From Siderastrea radians (Eukaryota > Cnidaria > Anthozoa > Scleractinia > Rhizangiidae), in contig OZ024892.1 of assembly GCA_964017195.1 (NCBI GenBank), forward strand, positions 19,161,389 through 19,225,388: a stretch of 64,000 nucleotides of DNA. Reading direction: 5' to 3'. The translations under genes were made by a program, and so were the position numbers. A model generated the notes under the pieces. That model was not told where the DNA came from. It worked only from the letters and a program-made list of their open reading frames with translations, and did no database searches. The number at the start of each line of letters is the position of its first letter. The stretch's first letter is position 1. This document shows, in pieces, positions 11,801 through 23,800 of the stretch.

Positions 11801-14800
11801 ATTTCCAACATTATTTTGTATCTTAAATTGTTTGTTCCACACTTAGCTGAGATGAACTGGACAGGGGTTTGATGTCTGTTCAAGCTGTCGGAAAGCTTTT
11901 GTAATCATTCAGCTGATGTGCAAAACTGCAGTAGCTGCAACAGAACAAAACATAAATGCTTAAATATCTGTTCTTGTTATATAATCTTAAATCCATGCCA
12001 GCATTTAAAGTAATCTAGCTCACTAACCGCTTTTAAATCAAGATTGATTTATTTTAATAACAACAGACAATCCCAATTCTCAACGAGTGCTAAAAGTTCA
12101 GTAAGCTTGACTATGTAGTTTTGTGGCATGTAGTTTTTCTAGTTCACTGTGAAACTGACTTTGTTCAAAATTTAAAATTTGGAAGGACTCTAATTGGCAA
12201 AAATGTTCTCAGTTGTTCTCATAAGAGTGTCTGAGAGTGAAGCTTAAAACTGCATTTCTACCTAAGAGAGAGCAAGCTACAACTAGCTGTGCATCAGCCA
12301 ACTGTGTTTCCGTTTGAAGCATTAAAACTTTGAGCAGAGATCTGATACATTTACTCTTTTACCTACCTTGTTTTATTCGGATTGTTCACGATGTATTTTG
12401 GTTATTCTTCATGTTCTCTGATCGATCCAAGCATCTATTTCCTTCCAACATTCGAATTTGCGCCAAAGAAACGAACTTTTGAGTAGAACAGAGCCTGCTC
12501 TGTAGGCCAAAACTGCTGACCGATGGCTCACTCTCCCCAGGTTTACTCGTTCAAATGATGGTGGCTGTTGATGTCTTTTAGAAGCAGCAAGGAATCGCTT
12601 AACTTGCAGAAGTCCAAGGGAAATTTGGGGAAATTTTCTTTCTCTAAAAGTTTGAATGAAATGGATTTCTTTTTGAAAAGTGGAACTAAAGGCTAGGATC
12701 AGAACAATATTTAATACTCATTTGCACAAGAGCCTGTAATCTTCCCTCGTTCATGCTTGAACTTAACAAACGGTAAACTTCAAATCAAAAATAGAAAGTT
12801 TTGGCAAAGAAACTTTGATTATAACAAAAAAACTCAATAAATGGAGCATTAAGTTAAATTTTAATGGACTAACTGTTTGTGAAAAACTTGTCTTATGTGA
12901 ATTGAGGCATTTTTAATGGGTATATTTCACACTTATTTTCACATGGTTTAAAGACGAAAAAATTCACACGTATTTCACACTTATTTTCACATGACTTACA
13001 ACATAAAAAATTCACACCCCATTTTTCACATGCATTTTTCACATGGCTTACACCATAAAAATTTCACACCCCATTTTTCACATGGACTTTTCACATGATA
13101 GAACAACACTGTTTTTTTTCACACTATTTTTTCACGTGTTCATTTGAAAGTGTTCTTATTTCACACACTAAGAAAGAAGTTCACATGCATGTGAAACTTC
13201 AATTCTGTGTGTGAAACTTATTTCACACACAGAATTTCACATGCTTAATATATTTCACATGCATTTCACATGCATTTCACATATATTTCACACGTTTGCT
13301 CCTGGTAGTGTAATGTCTACAGCGAAGGACAGTCTGCACCTGTCATAAAAATGTGACCTAGATCATAGAGTATTGGGCAGGATGGCGAATGACTCAACCA
13401 CTCTGAGTCACAGTTTGAGGTTTAGGTGAGTTGGGTAGTGAAATGACAGGTGACATCTGAGGAGGAGAAGGTGTAGGTGGCTGCATAACAGGATTGGATG
13501 GAGAAAGGAGCACAGTTGATGGGTTTCATCCACAGGGGGTGACACGGGGACTACAGGTGAAGATGGAGTTGATGAAAAACTTGCTGTAGATGTTATTGGG
13601 GCCTGGGGTGGTGATGTTCTGTGGTTTACAAATTAGGTTATACAGTGTAGTTTGGTGGGGGGGGGGGGGGGGCAAGTTGGACTGGGTCGCAATTTCGTCT
13701 GATTTGTGTGTTGCCAGCAGGCTAGACCACTTTTCCGTGAATCCAGGTTTAGTTGATGAGGTAGGAGATGGCTTTGCATAGACGTAACTTCTAGGGGGAA
13801 GATCCAGCAACAATGCCCCTACACGTTTGTCATGCACTGTTTTTTGCTGCAGTTTACTATAGGCATGAACAGCCACCACAGTGTCGCATGAGGGAGTGAA
13901 AGCCTCCAGGGTGGTGCAGTGTTCTCCTTATCAGGTGGTAACGGGTAAAATTTACCGCTTGTAGCACTGCTTGTTACCGGTTAGCCGGAACCAGATAAAG
14001 GCCTCAGGCTTAGAAACATCCAACAGTTTGGGGTCGTGAAAGATTTATTATCGGATTGAATTATGAAAAGATTTATGTCCGTCGTACTGCGTACCTACCC
14101 TGTGGCGCAGACGGAATGACCGTTAGATTACATCTGCGGCGCAGGCTACTGCGTACCACGCAAGTCTAGTTTATTTAGTAACTTGTCTCATTGTCCATGC
14201 GTTTGTACAATATAAGACGTAGTCTTATCATCTCGACATTTCTAAGTTCGTTAGATAATAGTCTCATCTCTACGTTTCTCCGCACGTTTCTTAACCTTAG
14301 TACGATGTTAGTCGTATCTTTTTAATGTTTCTCCGTATGCTAGTACATTCCTAAGGTATTAGTCTTCTCGACATTTTCCATGGGCTAGTGTGTTCGTCAG
14401 TGGTGTAAGGTCTTATCTTCTCAACTGTCGACATTTCTCTGTACGTTAAAACATTTGAAAAATGTTATTGTTATCTTTTTTTAACGTTTGTCCGTGTGCT
14501 AGTATATTTGTAATTTAGATGTTGTTAGTTGTATCTCCTTAACATTTCTCCGTACGTTAGCATTGTCATAAGATACTAGTGTTATCTTCTTGATGTCTAT
14601 ATCCGTAGGTTGGTTTGCTCAGGTTTGTTCGTAAGGTACTCGTAGTGTTGTCTGCTCCTCGAAGTTCTTCGTTTGTGCCTTTGTAAGGAGTATGTCTCAT
14701 CTTCTAGGCGTTTCTCAGTACGTTTTTTAGGTGCTTTTCTTCTCGACGTTTATCTGTACATTAATAAGTTCCAGGTGACAGGAATTACAAACGTCAACCG

Positions 14801-17800
14801 TTTTGAAGGGTTTTCGAGACGTGTGTTAGCCTAGTGTTATGCCAGCAACATTACGGGTCTCATGAGGACAATTCCACTCCAGGGTAGAAAAAGATTTTCA
14901 ACCCAGAGCTGCATTACCGGTCTGAAAAACTGACTTACCTGTTAACCTGAAAACTAGGGAGAACACTGGTGGTGGCAGGCTGAGTGTTCAGCCAAACAAC
15001 CTAATTCCATAATCCCAAAGGGTTGTTCATGGTTCATGGCAAGCCAACTCTGTATGGCCCAGACCAATTGATTCATGTTGTACTTCCATAACCCCACATC
15101 TTTTCCACAGCTTATAGCCAGTTCACTCTGCAGTCCATGGCCCAGTCCAATTGAAGCAGGAGCTACTTCCACAGTTCTAAAACCCTGTTTGTGGCTCATG
15201 GCCAGTAGTCCATTGCCCAGACCAACTGACCCACAAGCTACTTACTCAATCTTACAGTCCTGTCTGTTGCTTGTGGTTAGTCGACTCTGAAGTCCATAGC
15301 CCAGTCCATCTCACTCACAAGCTATTTCCACAATTCCACAGTCCTGTCTATGGCTCAGTATGCTGTGCAGTTTATGGCCCAGTCCAACTGGAGAGAGTTG
15401 GTGTGTCCAGCAGGTGGGGTGTTATAGACAGACAAGTGCCAAATGCACATAATCTGCTGCATGTAGGATAATTATGTTTAGCGGATTTGGCAGCTGCTTC
15501 AGCTTGGCCATTCATCTAAGACCAGCAGGGAGAAAGTCGCTGTAATGGTCAACCACCTCCACAGTCCCACAGTCCTGTCCATGGCTCATGGCCAGAAGGC
15601 TCAGTAGTACATGGTCCACTTGTCCAATTTGCCCATGAGCTTCTTCCACAAGCTCATATCCTTTCCATGGCTCATGGCCAGTTGACTCTGCAATCCAGCA
15701 CCCAGTCCAACTGTCCATGGCTCACAGCCAGTTGACGTAGCACTCCATGGCCCAGTTCAATTGACCCATGACCTACTTTCACAGTCCCACAGTCCTGTCC
15801 ATGGCTCATGGTTAGTTGACTCTAGAGTTCATGATCCAGTCCAATTGACCCACAAGCTACTTCAACAATCCCACAGTCCTTTGCATGGCTTATGGCTAGT
15901 CAAGTCTGCAGTCTCAATCCCAGAGTTCTGTCCAAGGCTCATGGTCACTTTACTCACCACTCCATGGCCCAGTCCAGTCGACTAAGGACCTAATTTCACA
16001 ATCCCAAAGGGTTGTCCATGGCTCATAGCAAGCCAACTCTGCGTGGCCCAGTCAAATTGACTCATGTTGTATTCCATAATCCCACATATTTTCCATGGCT
16101 CATAGCCAGTCAGCTTTGCAGTCCATGGCCCAGTCCAACTAATGTAGGAGCTACTTCCACAGTTCTAGAATCCTCAGTCTATGGCTCATGGCCAGTCGAC
16201 TTAGTAGGCCAGTGCCCAGTCCATCTAAACCACAAGCTACTTCCTCAACCTCACAGTCCTGTCTGTGGCTTGTGGTTAGTCGACTCTGCAGTCCATGGTC
16301 CAGTCCATCTCACCCACAAGCTATTTCCACAATTCCACAGTCCTGTCTATGGCTCATGGCCAGTCGTCTGTGTGGTCTGACTGGCCCAGTCCAACTGACC
16401 CATGACTTCCACAATTCCACAGTTAGTGCATGGCTCATGGCCAGTTGGCTCTGCGGTCCATGGCCCAGTCCATTTGTCCTACAAGCTATTTCCCACATTC
16501 CTGTCTGTGGCTCCATGGCCAGTCAACTGAGTAGGCAGTCCATAGCCCACTCCAGTTGAACCATTACCAACTTCACAATTCATTAGTCCCTACCAGGCTC
16601 ATTGCTAGTCAACCTACTTGTTCATGGCCAGTTGACCCACAACCTACTTCCACAATCGCACAGTCGTGTCTTTGGTTCATGGCTGCTCAATTCTGGTATC
16701 CATAGCCTTTCCTAGTTGACCCACAACTGAATTCCACAATTCCATAGTCCCATGTATGGCTTATTGGCAGTTGGATCAGCAGCCTATGACGCAGTCCATT
16801 TAATCCTCTACCTGCTTCCACAATCCCACCATCCTGTCCGTGGATTATGGCCCTGTCCATGGCTTATGGCCAGTCAACTCTGCAATGTGTGGCCCAAGGT
16901 CGAGCCCAACCCAATTTTAAAGCAATATAAAATAGACATTTAAGCTATAACTATGACTAACAGTTCTGTTTTGAATGTTATGTCTGCAGCCAAGCACCCT
17001 GGTGTCTCCTACCAGTGTGTTGAAAAGCCAAAAGGGAAATTGTTTTGACTTCAGTGTCTTGCTGTGTTCATTACTAATTGGAGCTGGTTATGATGCTTAC
17101 TGTGTTTGTGGGTATGCAACAAGAGAAACAACACTGATGGATGAAACACGGGAAATATGTCCTCTGCTGAGGAAAAAAGATGAGGTTAGTTGATCATGGA
17201 GACATACAAACATGAACATATTTATTTTGTCCAGAAGGGACGACATGTATGCACAATTTATTGACAATACATTGACTGCTTAGGAGTTAAAAAAAATTCT
17301 GAGTTGAAGCGACCCCCAGTTTAAAAGATGTCTGTCAGTGAATGTCATGAACGATTTATGAATTTAGGACTTCAGTGTATCCCCAGACACAATTTGATAG
17401 CCATTTTCATGGCATGATTGATTTTTGTTCCTGGGCCATCGTAGCTTGATCAAAAATAAAACACAAACAGCGATAATAAACATTATAAACTTACGCATTT
17501 TTATATAAACTTGACGTTTCGTATGCTAGTCAACATACATTTTCAAAAGCTTTTATACAAAGGTGATAAGGGGTCTGGAACCAAGATTAAGCAAACAATC
17601 TTAACAGTGAATCTATAAAAAGCTACAGCTAATTAATAAAGTATCAGCTTCTCACTGCTGACGTTGACATTGAAAGCTGGCTTCAGTTCTTGGATCAACA
17701 ATGTTTCTTTGATTTTGCAGTGGTAATCAGTTTTGCCCGATGCTAAAATGTCAAAATGATCCCACTTGATGTTGTGTCCGGTGGTTTTGACATGGTCTGC

Positions 17801-20800
17801 AATGGCAGACGTGTGGTCATTTTTAACGAGGGCCTTGAAGTGTTCAGTTTTTCTATCATGAAGTCGTCGTTTTGTTTTACCGATGTAGAAATCATTGCAG
17901 TCCCAGCAACTGGCTTTGTAAACTACTTTAGATTTTTGAGAACGATTCAAGCGGTCCTTGTATGGAAAGAAAGATTTGATGCGGCAATTATTTTGAAAAA
18001 TTATCTTGAGGTTGACAAAAGAATAGAAATTGTATACACATGATTTGAGGCGTTGAGAGATTTGGTTGCTCTGCAGACCTAAGTAAGGTAACAGAGTAAT
18101 GATATCTTTCTTAGGAACCGTGGAGACAGGGCTCCTTGGCTTGTTTCTGTTCCTGTTTAGAACATCGTTAATGTTGTAGGTGATTATCCCTTGGGGGTAA
18201 CCATTTTGAAGCAGAAGCTTTCGAAGATCGCCAAGAGCAGATTGCAACAAGGAAGCAGAGGGCAGAAACAAGCCAAGGAGCCCTGTCTCCACGGTTCCTA
18301 AGAAAGATATCATTATTCTTTTACCTTACTTAGGTCTGCAGAGCAACCAAATCTCTCAATGCCTCAAATCATGTGTATACAATTTCTATTCTTTTGTCAA
18401 CCTCAAGATAATTTTTCAAAATAATTGCCGCATCAAATCTTTCTTTCCATACAAGGACCGCTTGAATTGTTCTCAAAAATCTAAAGTAGTTTACAAAGCC
18501 AGTTGCTGGGACTGCAATGATTTCTACATCGGTAATTAAACAAAACGACGACTTCATGATAGAAAAACTGAACACTTCAAGGCCCTCGTTAAAAATGACC
18601 ACACGTCTGCCATTGCAGACCATGTCAAAACCACCAGACACAACATCAAGTGGGATCATTTTGACATTTTAGCATCAGGCAAAACTGATTACCACTGCAA
18701 AATCAAAGAAACACTGTTGATCCAAGAACTGAAGCCAGCTTTTAATGTCAACGTCAGCAGTGAGAAGCTGATACTTTATTAATTAGCTGTAGCTTTTTAT
18801 AGATTCACTGTTAAGATTGTTTGCTTAATCTTGGTTCCAGACCCCTTATCACTATTGTATAAAAGGTTTGTCAAAAGTAACGGTCACTTTTGAAAATGTA
18901 TGTTGACTAGCATACGAAACGTCAAGTTTATATAAAAATGCGTAAGTTTATAATGTTTATTACCACTGTTTGTGTTTTATTTATGATTGATTTTGTTGGA
19001 GATTTTTTTCTAAAACGTTTTGAGTGGTCTTCTCTATTTAAATATATGTATATATGTTACTTGGGGATCGACACATGAAAAATGATGATGATATATGTTA
19101 CCCAATTTTCTCCCTCGTTTCATTTGCTACCCCAAAATAGCTCATACTGATATCCTTCCTTGTTGATGTTGTAATAAGCTTGCATGGTCGTAATCCAACT
19201 GCAACAAAGAAGATACTGTGGTTTTGTGTCTGGTCAAATTCTCCATTTGATAAGCTTTATTTTCACAGCTGTGAAGGTATGGAGTAAGCTTGGAGCACCA
19301 TGTACTTACAGTTAAGGAGCTAGATCGTTGGGAAAAATTGCAGTACATATATTTTTGTAGCTGACGAAAGAGGAGGTGAAAAAAGAAGTTAAAAAGTACA
19401 CAGTAAAGCCCCCTAAAGATCTAAGAAGCAAATTTGAAGCTAAAGTTGAAGCTAAGAAGAAGGCAGAAGAAGAGGAAAAGGAAAGAAAACGACGTGAAGA
19501 GGAGAGTGCAAGAATTACAGTAAGTTTTACATTGTAATATATCAAAGAATTCTTGATGAAAAATTGAATGAAAAGTCATTTCGATTGGACTCGTGCTGGA
19601 ACTAGAAGCACTTACTAGTAAAAGGTAAAGTCAGACACGAGCCAAGGAGGCCCACGCAGCTGGAGCTTAACCCAGTTTCTGTAGCATGAAGCAACTGAGA
19701 GTATTGCTACTCACCCCTGGATGGGATGCTAGTCCATCGAAGGTTACCCCTGGCAGTTTTGTACACTTGGGTGGAGTCGAGAGACACTGTGGGGTAACTT
19801 TTCTTGTCAAAGGAAACAACACAATGGCAGGGACTGGGTCTCGAACCACCTTCAGATCTGAAGACCAACACACTAACCTCTACACCACTGCGCCCTTACC
19901 ACTTAGCAGTACTGTTGTGAATCAAGATCAGAATGAACCTCTAGCTTGAATGGAGTGTGAATCCTTGATCTTCATGGTTTGAGGTTTTGCAAATAAAGGT
20001 GGACAGATTATTTTCTGTATTCTATTTGCCTTTATTTCAAAGTTTGCATTTCACCTCTCAGTATAACTTGAAGGAATGTGATTATTCATGTGATCATCCA
20101 GGTTACAACAGTTTTTTTTTTGCAGAACTTTTAGTTCACATGATATGATGCATTTATCAATTCTAACCAATCAATTAAAAGCGTGTGTTGTGCTCCACTT
20201 CAAAATATTGCCTATTCCTGCTCTTTTCACGCGGGATAATCCAGTAAACTAGTGATTTTTTTCAAGGAGTTCAACATACACCCTGCAGATCAATTAGGTC
20301 ACACTTTTTGGAAGACAACAATACCATAAGTCAGGAGTAGATGGGTAAATATCAAATGACACTGTTTGGATGCACGGAATATATTTGTAGTACTGTTTTG
20401 TTGATATTCATGTGATATTTTTGTACATTTAAGGAATTGGAAAAACCAAAGCCAGACAAGCTTCATGGTTTAAGGGTGCACTGTTGGGTGCTTGTCCTGT
20501 CTGGGAAAAGGGAAGTTCCTGAAAGTTTCTTTATAGAAACCCTGACAGGTGCCTGTCACCCTATGACACAAAGTGCTTATCTTGGTATTGAGAGTGTATG
20601 GAACCACAAGAACTACTGGGTCAATATGCAGGACTGCTCACATGGTGTCCAGGTAACAATCAATTTACAAAGCTTCAGCAATTAATGTCAAAACAGACCT
20701 TGGATTTAAAGTAAACACCTTTGTTCAGCTGTCAGTTTAACAACATTGAATGTGTATTGTTATGTCGTTGACTTTGATGGGTGACAATGCACGAGACTAA

Positions 20801-23800
20801 GTTTTTGGTAATAAAAGCAATTTTTAAAGTTATCATTTAAAATGCCGCACTCTCTTGCACTTAATCCATGTCATCAAACCATAAGAGAGAAAATGACAAA
20901 AGATGCTTTCCAGGATCAAAGAAAAAATTGTTGCTTCCACAAGCTTTCGACACAATTGCACCATCACAATTGCACCTCAGGTGCGGTGATTTAAATGTCG
21001 CATGATGACAAAATGCCACGGTACAGTGTGGGAAAAATCCTAACTGCAGTCTCGAATGGCACTGGTTTTTTATGACCTCTGATTTTCTTCCAAGAGTGCC
21101 AGCTTTTTTGGATAGGTCTTGACACTGACCAAACTGAAAGTGTGATCCGTTTCTGATAGGTGTACATCTTCTGTGGTCAATTGAGGACTTAACAGTGCCA
21201 GCATATTTTGAAACCTTTGTAGCAACGGTTCAGCTGTTTCCCCAATGTATGTCAGTATTCATTTATTAAAGTGGATCTTACAAATGACTCCACCCGTCTT
21301 CTCCGGTGGGTCCTTGAGGTGTACCTGACCAACTGCGAGAGTATGGTGTTGAAGGTCGGTTTGTGGTTGGTGTTGATCCCCTGTCTTCTGGAAACGGTGG
21401 ACATGTGTTTATAATTTGGAGCAGCTTTAATTTGGAGATACTGTAAAATTCAAACGCTTTTCCGAGAGACTCCGTTCACTATCCTTAAGAACATCTTTTG
21501 AGATACCAGAACCCACCGTGATTTTTCTACTGTGCAGCCATTGTTAATATATAGATTTAGGCAATCCTAAAAGCGGATCTCCACATTTTTCTTTTTCGCT
21601 GGTCCTTATTAATAATTATTTCTGAAAATACTCTCATTGAAGTCGTTAAATGTGGCGTACGTGAAGTCGTTAAATATGGCGTTATGGTCGTGGAAGACGT
21701 AAACAAAATTATTTTCCCCTCTGAGAATCGAACCAGGACCATCTGCTTTGCAGTTAAGCGCGATGTCCGTCACGCCACACTGATCTTGAATGCGAAATCA
21801 GTAATTTTAGTACTTATCTCTTTTCACGTGACAAGTTTATCGATCGTGGCTCAATCGAGATAAACAGGTCGGGTGTTTTTCCGGCTTGGAAAATGTGTTC
21901 GGACCACCGCCAAAATCGTGGTTGTGGAAAGAAAAAACCAGAAGGCGTGCACTAGTTCTGCTATAATAATTTGGCGTCGGGACCGCTGCCAAGTGCTTCG
22001 AACTCAAGCGATGTGCCAACCAAGTTTGCTGGAGGCGATAAGCTCTAGGTTCCGTACTCAGTTCCGATGATGTCAGCTCTTCGCATTCATTGGTTTCCAA
22101 TGTTTTTCTTTTTATGGTTCACAATTTTTCGGTTTACAAAATTTATTGTTTCTGCTTCGCAGCAGAACGCAACAAAGATAAAGTCCTTGAAGGCAAATTT
22201 CGTAACTTAAACTTTTCGCCTTCCACCAAAAAGGCAACTGAGTATTCTTTTGAACTCTTTCTTTCCATTTATAGATATTAGGTTGTTTTCTCAAGTTTCA
22301 AACTTCAGTACTGTCGAACAATCACTTTGCTAAAAAAGCTTAAGCTTTTAAAGAAACCTCTTTTTCAAAACGACGATGATCCTGCGATTTCCCGCCCCCC
22401 CCCCCAAAAAAAAAAACAGAAAAAGAAACGCTAGTTGCCCAAAAGCACCGTGCGATTTCCCGCCAAGAAAAGATGGCATTCTCCTTCCCCCGTCGGGTTG
22501 CTTTGGAACTCCACTCCCCCTACACCGAAGACTGTACGTACGGGCGGACAGACGGGTGGGCGTACGCTGACGTCAGAACCAAAATTTCTCGCTTTGATAG
22601 GTTACCAGATTTTCTTACACACGGTGCTCCGCTACGCACGCTTTGCCTGCAGGAGCTCCGCTATTACAGTTGTCAAGGAACTTTTGCGTTCCGAGCAAGA
22701 TTAACAAACTTTTTCAGTTTTGCAGTTGTATAGTCAAAAACAAACGCATGTGTTTGTGTGACGTAGGCTTCCATTTCTGCTAGCTCCCCAGGGGATAACA
22801 CCTTTCACATCGTGAATGGCGTCCCTTTGCTGTTGTAATTTCTTGATGGTGAGATCGCATTGCTGATCACAAATTCCTTCATTTGGCAGATTCAGGATCT
22901 CGCTGGCATTAATACCCCAACCTTCCGAGGGTTGTTAGTAGCAGATTTAAACTAAATGTTGTGTTAATGAGGTCTATAATAATATTAATGCGTAATCCTA
23001 ACAGGACATGGTGTATGACCTGGGTGATGCAGCCAAATGGGAGTTCATGTTCTCCACCACAGATAAACCGTTGCTGATGATCCCGTCTGTTGATGAAGCT
23101 GATCCTCTTGATATCGATGATGATGAGGTACTGTACACGACTCCTTCTCCCGCCTTACTACAGGGATGGATACCCCTCCAGTCGGCATTATAAAGGGAAG
23201 TAGGCAGAGGAAATAATGGGGCAGGGAGCTGCTGGGTGAATACCCCTCCCAATACCATTGTCAAGGGGTGTAGGCAGAAGGATGGCAGGGAGCCGTTGGA
23301 TGGATACTCCTCCCATCGCCATTGTTAAAGGATGCAGGCAGAGGGATAGCAAGGATCCATGGGGTGGATACTCTCCCCATCGCTATTGTCAAGGGATGCA
23401 GGCAGAGAGAGAGATGGAAGAGAGCCATGGGATGGATGGATAGCCCTCCCATTACCATTGTTAAGGGGAAGGGGTGTAGGCAGAGGAATGGTTGGGATTG
23501 GATGGATGGATATTCCTGGCACCATCTCCCATCGTCATTATGAAAATCCAGTCTTATGTGTTTATCGGATTGTGGTAGTTTTCTAATCTGTAGGCCTTAT
23601 TGCGGCCTACAGATCAAAAAAGATGTTGATTTGATAAACATTGACAGCGTGTTACACAGAGTTGCTACCAGTTATCAGTGATCAGCTGGCTATCGTTTTG
23701 TTTTTCAGCATGATGAAGATGGATCGGATTTTGATTTGCCTCCCTCGTGGGTTGCTCCACTGGAAATTTCACTCAAAGGTGGGTAATATTGTTTTCCGCG

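Larger units (their letters stand above)
20653..23004 (+). other. DRC7: DRC7 intron 6
   Basis: The 2.35-kb intron holds a decayed Penelope-like endonuclease on the minus strand (about 20940-21400), a weak tRNA-like segment (minus, about 21785-21715) and a GC-richer repeat around 22380-22740. No host exon was recognised. Confidence 0.6.

Noticed and set aside
16012..16559. Overlapping ORFs of about 120 codons rich in W, P, S and H
   Set aside because: They are translations of the ~85-bp satellite. The open frames come from repetition, and no domain or splice context supports them.
18369..18659. 96-codon minus-strand ORF nearly identical to the plus-strand ORF at 17756-18043
   Set aside because: Both are antisense frames of the two inverted Penelope-like copies. 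They are alike because the DNA is an inverted repeat, not because they are genes.
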